Positions 54,001 to 63,000 of a stretch of 64,000 nt of DNA are shown piece after piece; the stretch's first letter is position 1; each line of letters opens with the position of its first letter. Position numbers and translations under genes: made by a program. The notes under the pieces were generated by a model that saw only the letters and a program-made list of their open reading frames with translations, made no database searches and was not told the origin of the DNA. The stretch comes from Winogradskya humida (lineage in GTDB: Bacteria; Actinomycetota; Actinomycetes; Mycobacteriales; Micromonosporaceae). The DNA is taken from NCBI RefSeq assembly GCF_016862215.1, contig NZ_BOMN01000131.1, positions 46,137 through 110,136 on the forward strand, read 5' to 3'.

Positions 54001-57000
54001 CGCCCACGTCATCCTCGAACAGGCACCCGCGAGCGACCCGGTCGAGGTCACCGGCACCCCCCGGGTCGTCGACACCGGCGGCATCCAGGCGTGGCCGTTG
54101 TCCGCCCGGTCCGCCGATGGACTGGCGGGACAGGCCGACCGGCTGCACGCGTGGCTGGCGGCCCGCCCCGAACTGGACGCCGCGGACGTGAGCTGGTCGC
54201 TGACGGTGACCCGATCGGTGTTCGAGCACCGGGCGGTCGTCATCGGCAGCACGGGGCTCCTGCCCGAGCTGGGCGGTCTCGCCGCCGGGCAGCTGTCCGC
54301 GGCGGTGGTCTCGGGCCGGGCCCGGGCCCGCGTACGCCCCGTGTTCGTGTTCCCTGGCCAGGGCTCCCAATGGATCGGCATGGGCCGCGACCTGGCCGCT
54401 TCCTCCGAGGTGTTTGCGGCGCGGCTCGCTGAGTGCGAGCAGGCGCTGGCGCCGTACGGAACCTGGTCGCTGTTCGATGAGACCGCCGACTGGGACGCGG
54501 CGGATGTGGTCCAGCCGCTGCTGTGGGCGGTCATGGTCTCCCTCGCCGCCGTCTGGGAGGCCGCCGGGGTCCACCCCAGCGCGGTCGTCGGTCACTCGCA
54601 GGGTGAGATCGCCGCCGCCGTGGTCGCGGGGATGCTGAGCCTGGAGGACGGCGCCCGGGTGGTCGCGCTCCGCTCGCAGTCGTTGCGGGCGCTGGCCGGT
54701 GCGGGCGGGATGATGTCGGTGTCCGAGCCCGCCGCCGTCGTGGAGAAGCGGCTGGAACGCTTCGCCGGGCGGCTGTCGCTCGCGGCGGTCAACGGACCCG
54801 CCACCGTGGTCGTCTCCGGCGAACCGGCGGCGCTGCGGGACCTGAAGGAGGCGGTGGAGGCCGACGGGGTCCGGGCCCGCATGGTGGCCGTGGACTACGC
54901 GTCGCACTGCGCCCAGGTCGAAAGCCTGGAACAGGAGATCATCGCCGCGCTGGCCGGGCTGAACCCGCGCGCTGGCCGGGTGCCGATGGTGTCGGCGATG
55001 ACCGGTGAGATGCTGACCGGCACCGAACTGGATGCCGGCTACTGGTACGCCAGCCTGCGCGCCCCCGTCCACTTCGACCGCGCCGTACGCGTGCTGGCCG
55101 GACTGGGCCACCAGCTGTTCATCGAGACCACGCCGCACCCGGTCATGCTGGGTGCGATCAGCGACATCCTGGAAGAGGTCGCCGGGACAGCCGGGCCGGG
55201 TGCCGTGCCCGGAGCGGTGTGCGGGACGCTGCGCCGCGACGACGGTGGCGTGCACCGGCTGCTGACGTCGCTGGCGGAGGCGTTCGTGCACGGCGCGGCC
55301 GTCGACTGGACCAGGATCCTGCCGGCCGCCGTTCAGGTGGAGCTGCCGACCTACGCGTTCCAGCACGAGCGGTACTGGCCGGCGGGGCTCGTCGCACTTC
55401 CGGCGCCCGGCGGGGGCGGGGATCCGGTGTCGCTGGGCCAGTCCGCCATCGACCACCCGCTCCTCGGTGCGGCCGTGGAACTGCAGAGCGGCGAACTGGT
55501 GTGCACGGGACGGTTGTCGCTGCGGACCCAGCCGTGGCTCGGTGACCACGTCGTCGGCGGGATGGCACTGCTGCCCGGCACCGGGTTCGTCGAACTCGCC
55601 GTGCGCGCCGGTGACCAGGCCGGCTGCGGGCTGCTGGAGGAACTCACGCTGCAGGCGCCGCTCGTGGTGCCCGCGGACGGTAGCGGGGTCCAGATCCAGG
55701 TCGTGCTGAGCGCCGCTGACGAGCAGGGACGCCGGGACGTGCAGGTGTTCTCGCGTACGGGCTCGGAGCCGGCGTGGACCGGGCACGCGAGCGGTGTGCT
55801 CGCCCCGGCGGTGGAGGACGCTGTCCCGGACGCGGAGCTGGCGGTGTGGCCGCCGGAGAACGCTGTGCCGCTCGATGTCGCTGACCTGTACGGCGTACGA
55901 CTGGGCGAGGTCTACGGTCCTTCGTTCCACGGTCTCCGGGCGGCGTGGCAGCGCGGGGACGACGTTTTCGCCGAGGTGGAACTGCCCGAGGTGGTGGCCG
56001 GTGAGGCCGGCTCGTACGGCATCCACCCGGTGCTGCTGGACGCCGTGCTGCACGCCGCGGGGCTCGTTGAGGAGGCTGAAGCCGGTCTGCGGATGCCGTT
56101 CGCGTGGACGGGTGTGCAGCTGTCCGCCGGTGGCGCCTCGGTGCTGCGGGCCCGGCTGCGCCGCGAGGGCCAGGACGGCCTGACGCTGACGGCGGCGGAC
56201 ACGACAGGTGCCCCCGTGGTGTCGGTGACGTCGCTCGTCTACCGCCCCGTGGCGATCGAGCAGTTGACGAGCGCCGAACCCGAGACGCTGTTCGCCCTCG
56301 ACTGGACCCCCGTCGACGTTTCCGGCAGCCGGGGAGCCGGCGACTGGGTGCTGTTCGGGGAGGATCGCTTCGGGCTGGGTGTCCGGGCGTACGCCGAGGA
56401 CGCTGATCTTCCGGCTGCCGCGCTGGCGTGTGTCGCCGGTCCGGACGCCGCAGGACAGGCCCTGGACCTGGTGCAGCGCTGGCTGGCCGATGAGCGGGTG
56501 GAGCCAGTGCCGCTGGTGGTCCTGACCCGTGGTGGTGTGGCCGCTGTCCCCGGCGAGGGCGTCAGCGACCTCGGAGCCGCCGCGGTGTGGGGTCTGCTGC
56601 GCTCGGCGCAGTCGGAGAACCCGGGCCGGATCGTGCTGGTGGATCTGCCCGCGACCGGTGGGCTCGACGTGGACGTACTGGCCACGGGTGAGCCGGAGCT
56701 GGCGCTGCGGGACTCGGTGGCCTATGCCCGCCGGCTGACCCGGCCGGCTCGGGTCGAGGCCGCCGCACCCGAAGGTACGGCCGGCGCGCTGCTGATCACC
56801 GGTGGCACGGGAACGCTGGGCGGGATCGTGGCCAAGCATTTCGTGACGACGGGTCGCGCCGACGATGTGGTGCTGCTGAGCCGTTCCGGCCCGGAGGCCG
56901 GCGGTGCTGGTGTGCTGGCCGCCGAGATCGCGGAGCTGGGTGCGCAGGCTCGGATCATCGCGTGTGACGTCGCTGACCGGGATGCCGTCGCAGCGATCGT

Positions 57001-60000
57001 CGATGGCACGCCGTCGTTGCGGTCGGTGTTCCACGCCGCCGGGATCATCGACGACGGTGTGATCGCCACGCTGAGCCCGGAGCGGCTGGCGGCGGTGATG
57101 CGGCCGAAGGCTGACGCTGCCTGGCATCTGCATGAACTCACCCAGGACCTGAGCCTGGACCACTTCGTGATGTTCTCGTCCGCCGCCGCCGCGTTCGGCG
57201 CCCCGGGCCAGGGCAACTACGCCGCAGCCAACGGCTATCTGGACGGGCTGGCGTCGTACCGGCAGGCAGCGGGGCTGGCAGGCCTGTCGCTGCAGTGGGG
57301 CCCGTGGGTCCACGAAGCCGGCATCGGACGCGATCTGGGCGAGGTGTCCCTGAACCGGATCGCCCGCTCGGGCATCGCCGCGATGGGCGCCGAGGAAGGC
57401 CTCGCCGTCCTGGACCGCGCGCTGGCCCGGCCCGAGGCCATCCTGGTCCCGGCCCGGCTCGACCTCGACGGACTGCGCGCCCAGGCCGCGGACCTGGGCG
57501 AGGTCCCGCCGCTCTGGCGGGTCCTGGCCGTCCAGCTCACCGAGGGCAGCGGACTGCGCGGCGCCCCGGCCCGGCGGACCGCGGCGGGTGCCACCGCGAC
57601 GCCCGGCGACGCCGGGCAGGCACTGCGGCAGAAGCTCGCCGCGATGCCCGGACCCGAACGCGACCGGTTCCTGCTCGACCTGGTCCGCCGGCTCGTCGCC
57701 GCGGTGCTGGGCCACTCGTCCAGCGACGCCGTCGAGGCGGGCCGCGCGTTCACCGATCTCGGCTTCGACTCGCTGACCGCGGTCGAGCTGCGGAACCGGC
57801 TGCGCAGCGAGACCGGTCTGCGGCTGCCGGCCACCCTGGTGTTCGACTACCCGACACCGGCCGTGCTGGCGACGCTGCTGCGTACCGAACTTGTCGGGGA
57901 CCTGGTCACCGCCGCCGTGAACACGCCACAGCCGCCGCTCGCGGTTGCGGGCACCGACGAGCCGATTGCGATCGTCGGGATGGCCTGCCGCTTCCCCGGA
58001 GGCGTCAGCAACCCCGAGGAACTCTGGCGTCTGCTCAGCACCGGCACCGACGCCATCGGCGAGGCACCCCGCAACCGCGGCTGGGACCTCGACAGCATGT
58101 TCGACCCGGACCCCGATCACGACGGCACCTCGTACGTCGCGGAGGGTGGTTTCCTCTCCGGGGTCGCCGACTTCGACGCGGGCTTCTTCGGGATCAGCCC
58201 GCGTGAGGCACTGGCCATGGACCCCCAGCAGCGGCTGCTGCTCGAGGTTTCCTGGGAGGCCCTCGAACAGGCCGGGATCGACCCGGGTGTGCTGCAGGGC
58301 AGCCCGACCGGTGTCTTCGCCGGCGGGTACGGCTCCGGATACGGCACGGTCATGGCGCTGGTCGGCGAGGGCACGGCGGGTCTCGAAGGCCACATGATGA
58401 CCGGCAGCGCCACGAGTGTGCTGTCGGGCCGGGTGTCGTACGCCCTGGGCCTGGAGGGCCCGGCCGTCACGATCGACACGGCGTGTTCGTCGTCGCTGGT
58501 GGCACTGCACCTGGCCGCTCAGGCGCTGCGGTCGGGGGAGTGCTCGCTGGCTCTCGCCGGTGGCGTGACCATCATGGCCACCCCGTGGGAGATGGTGGGC
58601 TTCTCGCAGCAGCGCGGCCTGGCCATGAACGGGCGGTCCAAGGCGTTCTCGGCCGACGCGGACGGCATGGGCATGGCCGAGGGCGCGGGCATGCTCGTCG
58701 TCGAGCGGCTGTCCGACGCCCGCCGCAACGGCCATCACGTGCTCGCCATAGTCCGCGGCTCGGCCGTGAACCAGGACGGTGCCTCGAACGGTCTGACCGC
58801 CCCGAACGGCCCGTCGCAGCAGCGCGTGATCCGGTCGGCGCTCGCCAATGCGCGGCTGTCGCCCGCCGATGTTGATGTGGTGGAGGCGCACGGGACCGGC
58901 ACGACGCTCGGTGACCCGATCGAGGCACAGGCGCTGCTGGCTACGTACGGTCAGGATCGTCCGGAGGACCGGCCGCTCTGGCTCGGGTCCGTGAAATCGA
59001 ACTTCGGCCACACGCAGGCCGCCGCCGGTGTCGCCGGCGTCATGAAGATGGTGCTGGCACTGCAGAACGAGCAGCTGCCGCGTACGTTGCACGCCGAGCA
59101 GCCGTCACCGCACGTGGACTGGTCGGCGGGTGATGTCCGGCTGCTCAGCGAGCCCGTGCCGTGGCCGGTGACCGGGCAGGTCCGGCGCGCCGGTGTGTCC
59201 TCGTTCGGGATCAGCGGCACCAACGCGCACATCATCCTCGAGGAGCCGCCGGCCGATGGGACCACGCCTGCAGCCCGGCCGGCTCCGATCGTCTCGGGGA
59301 CCGCCGCCTGGGTGGTGTCGGCCCGCTCGGCGCGGGGACTGGCCGCGCAGGCCGGCCGCCTGCGGGAGTGGGCGTCGGCCCGTCCCGGCCTGAACCCGGC
59401 GGATGTGGCCTGGTCCCTGGCGACCACCCGCTCGGCGTTCGAGCACCGCGCCGTGGTCCTGGGCGACGACCTCATCGCGGGGCTGGGCAGTCTGGCGGCC
59501 GGGGTGTCGTCGGGTGCCGTGGTCACGGGTGTGGTGCAGCCGGACGCCCGCGTCGGTCTCGTCTTCGCCGGTCAGGGCTCGCAGTGGACCGGCATGGGCC
59601 GGGCGCTGTACGAGAGCAGCCCCGTGTTCGCCGCGGAATTCGACCGGGTCTGCGAGCTGCTCGACGTCCCCGTCCGTGATCTCGTGCTGGGCGCCGACGA
59701 GACCCCGATGGATCAGACCCCGATGGATCAGACGCTGTACGCCCAGACCGGCCTGTTCGCCTTCGAGGTGGCCCTCGCCGCGGTCGTTAAGGCGGCCGGG
59801 GTGCCCGTGGACGCGGTCGTGGGGCACTCGGTGGGCGAGGTGGCTGCCGCGTACGTCGCGGGTGTCCTGAGCCTGCCCGACGCCTGCCGGCTGGTGACCA
59901 CCCGCGCCCGGCTGATGCAGGAGCTGCCGGCCGGTGGCGCGATGGCGGCGATCAACGCGCCCGAGGCCGACGTGATCCCCACGCTGGCCGGTGCGTCGAT

Positions 60001-63000
60001 CGCGGCGGTCAACGGCCCCGAATCGGTCGTGGTCTCCGGTGACCTCGCCGCCGTCGAGTCGGTGATGAGCCATTGGAAGAAGCAGGGCCGCAGGGTACGG
60101 GCTCTGCGCGTCAGCCACCCGTTCCACTCCCCGGCCATGGACCCGGTCCTGAGCGAGCTGGCCGGGGTCGCCGCCGGACTGACCTACGACCGGCCCCAGC
60201 TGCTGTGGGCGGGTGCGCTGACCGGTGAACTGGTCGGCGAGTGCGACGGCGGATACTGGCCGGCGCAGACGCGGGACGCGGTGCGTTTCGCGGATGCCCT
60301 GACGACGCTGGCCGCCGAGGGTGTGTCGGTGTTCCTGGAGATCGGCCCGGACGGTTCGCTGTCCTCGCTCGGCCCGGAAGCCGTCGCTGACGCGGTGTTC
60401 GTGCCGCTGCAGCGTCGCACCGAACCGGACGGCGGCCTCGTCGGCGGGCTGGCACGCGCGTTCGTGCACGGCGTACCCGTCGACTGGAGTGCGCTGCTGC
60501 CGGCCGGTGAGCGGATCGAGCTGCCGACGTACGCGTTCCGCCACGAGCGCTACTGGCCCGAGGGCCTCCTGACGCTGCCGACGCCGAACAACGCGGGGAC
60601 GGCGCCGGACTCGGGCGCCGATGCCGAGTTCTGGGCCGCCGTCGAGAACGGCACCCTGGACCTGGGCGACGACCAGCAGCTCGGCGAGCTGCTGCCGGCG
60701 CTGGCATCGTGGCGGCGCCGCGCCGTGGATCGCTCCCTGACAGCGGACTGGCGCTACCGGGTCAACTGGCTCCCGGTGAGCGAACCGGACGCGGGTGCGC
60801 TGTCCGGGACCTGGCTCGTTGTCCGGTCAGCCGGTCAGGACTGCGGCGACGTCGTGGCCGCGCTCACCGCCCGGGGCGCCGAGGTGTCCCTGGTCGAGCT
60901 CGCGACCCTGCCGGAGCACGGCGAGGTTGCCGGTGTGCTGTCCCTGCTGGCGCTCGACGAAGCCCCGATGCCGGACTTCCCCGCGGTGTCGCAGGGCTTG
61001 GCCGCGACGCTGGCCCTGGTGCAGGCCGGTATCGAGGCACCACTGTGGATAGCGACGCGTGGCGCGGTGACCACCGGGTCCGGCGATGTGCTGAGCAGCC
61101 CGGTGCAGGCGCAGGCCTGGGGCCTGGGCCGTGTGGTGGCTCTGGAACACCCGGACCGCTGGGGTGGCCTGATCGATCTGCCGGCCGTGCTCGACGAGCG
61201 CGCCGGAGCACGACTCGTGGCTGTCCTCGCCGGTAGTGGTGAGGACGAGGTCGCGATCCGGCCCGCCGCCGTCCTGGGCCGCCGGCTCTCCCGCGCACCG
61301 CGACCCCGTAGCACGACCGACGGCTGGCAGCCCCGTGGTGACGTCCTGATCACCGGTGGCACGGGCGCGATCGCCGGGCACGTCTCCCACTGGCTGACCG
61401 GTCGTGGGGCGCAGCGGCTGATCCTGACCAGCCGTTCCGGCCCGGCCGCGGCGAACACCGCCCGGCTGGCCGCCGAGCTGGCCGGCACCGGCGCGCGGGT
61501 CGACATCGTCGCCGCCGACGCCGGTGACCGGGATGACCTTGCCGGGCTGCTCGCCTGGAGCGGCCCCGCGATCTCCACGATCATGCACACCGCCGGGGTT
61601 CTGGACGACGGTGTGGTGGAGCGGCTGTCGCCGGACCGGTTCGCGACCGTGCTGCGGGCCAAGGCCACCGGCGCGGCGCTGCTCGATGAGCTGACCGCCG
61701 GCCTGGACCTCGACGCGTTCGTGCTGTTCTCCTCGGCCGCGGCCACGCTCGGCACCGCCGGGCAGGGCAACTATGCCGCCGCCAACGCCTACCTCGACGC
61801 GCTCGCCGAGAACCGGCGGGGACGCGGCCTGCCCGCGCTGGCAGTGGCCTGGGGCGCCTGGAACGGCAGCGGCTTCGCCGATTCGAGCGATGCGGTACGG
61901 GCCAGGGTACGCCGCGGCGCGATGCCCGCCATGGACCCGGATCTCGCCGTCCGGGCACTCGGCGAAGCGCTCGACGGCACCGACGCCGTGCTGAGCGTGA
62001 TGGACGTCGACTGGGCACTGCTGGCCGCCGCCCCGGGCGCCGCCGACCTGCGGGAACTGCCGCTGGTCCGCGATCTGCCCGAGATCCGCGCCCTTCCGGT
62101 GGCGGCGGTCACCACGATCGCCGGCAGCCGCGGCGAGCTGGCCCAGCGACTCGGCGGCCTGGACCGGGCCGCCCAGGAACGGCTGCTCACCGAGCTGGTC
62201 CGCGCCGAGGCGGCCACGGTGCTGGGTCACGCGTCGGCGGAGGCCGTGTCCGACCGCCAGGCGTTCAAGGACCTCGGCTTCGACTCCCTCACCGCGGTGG
62301 AGCTGCGCAACCGGCTCAACACGGTGAGCGGGCTGCGGCTGCCGGCCACGCTGATCTTCGACTACCCGACGCCCACGGCGCTGGCGCAGTTCCTGCGGGG
62401 CGAACTCGTCGGCAGGGACGCCATCGCGCCCGGGGTCGTCGCGACGACCGCCGCGGCGGACGAGCCGCTGGCCATCGTGGGGATGAGTTGCCGGTTCCCG
62501 GGTGGCGTCGCGACCCCCGAGCAGTTCTGGCACCTGCTGGCCGGAGGCGGCGACGCCATCGGCGAGTTCCCGACGGACCGTGGCTGGGACATCGAGAGCA
62601 TCTACGACCCGGATCGCGAGAGTGACGGTACGTCGTACGTCGCGCAGGGCGGTTTCCTCTCCGGGGTGGCCGATTTCGATGCCGGGTTCTTCGGGATCAG
62701 CCCGCGTGAGGCGCTCGCGATGGACCCGCAGCAGCGGTTGCTGCTGGAGGTCTCGTGGGAGGCACTCGAACGGTCCGGGATCGACCCCTCCACCCTGCAC
62801 GGGAGTCCGACGGGCGTGTTCGCCGGCGGGTTCAGCTCCGGTTACAGCGTCGCCGTGACGCTGGCCGGTCAGGGCGAATCCGGCGTCGAGGGTCACATGA
62901 TGACGGGCAACGCGACGAGCGTGCTGTCCGGGCGGGTGTCGTACGCGCTGGGTCTGGAAGGCCCCGCGGTCACCGTGGACACGGCGTGTTCGTCGTCGCT

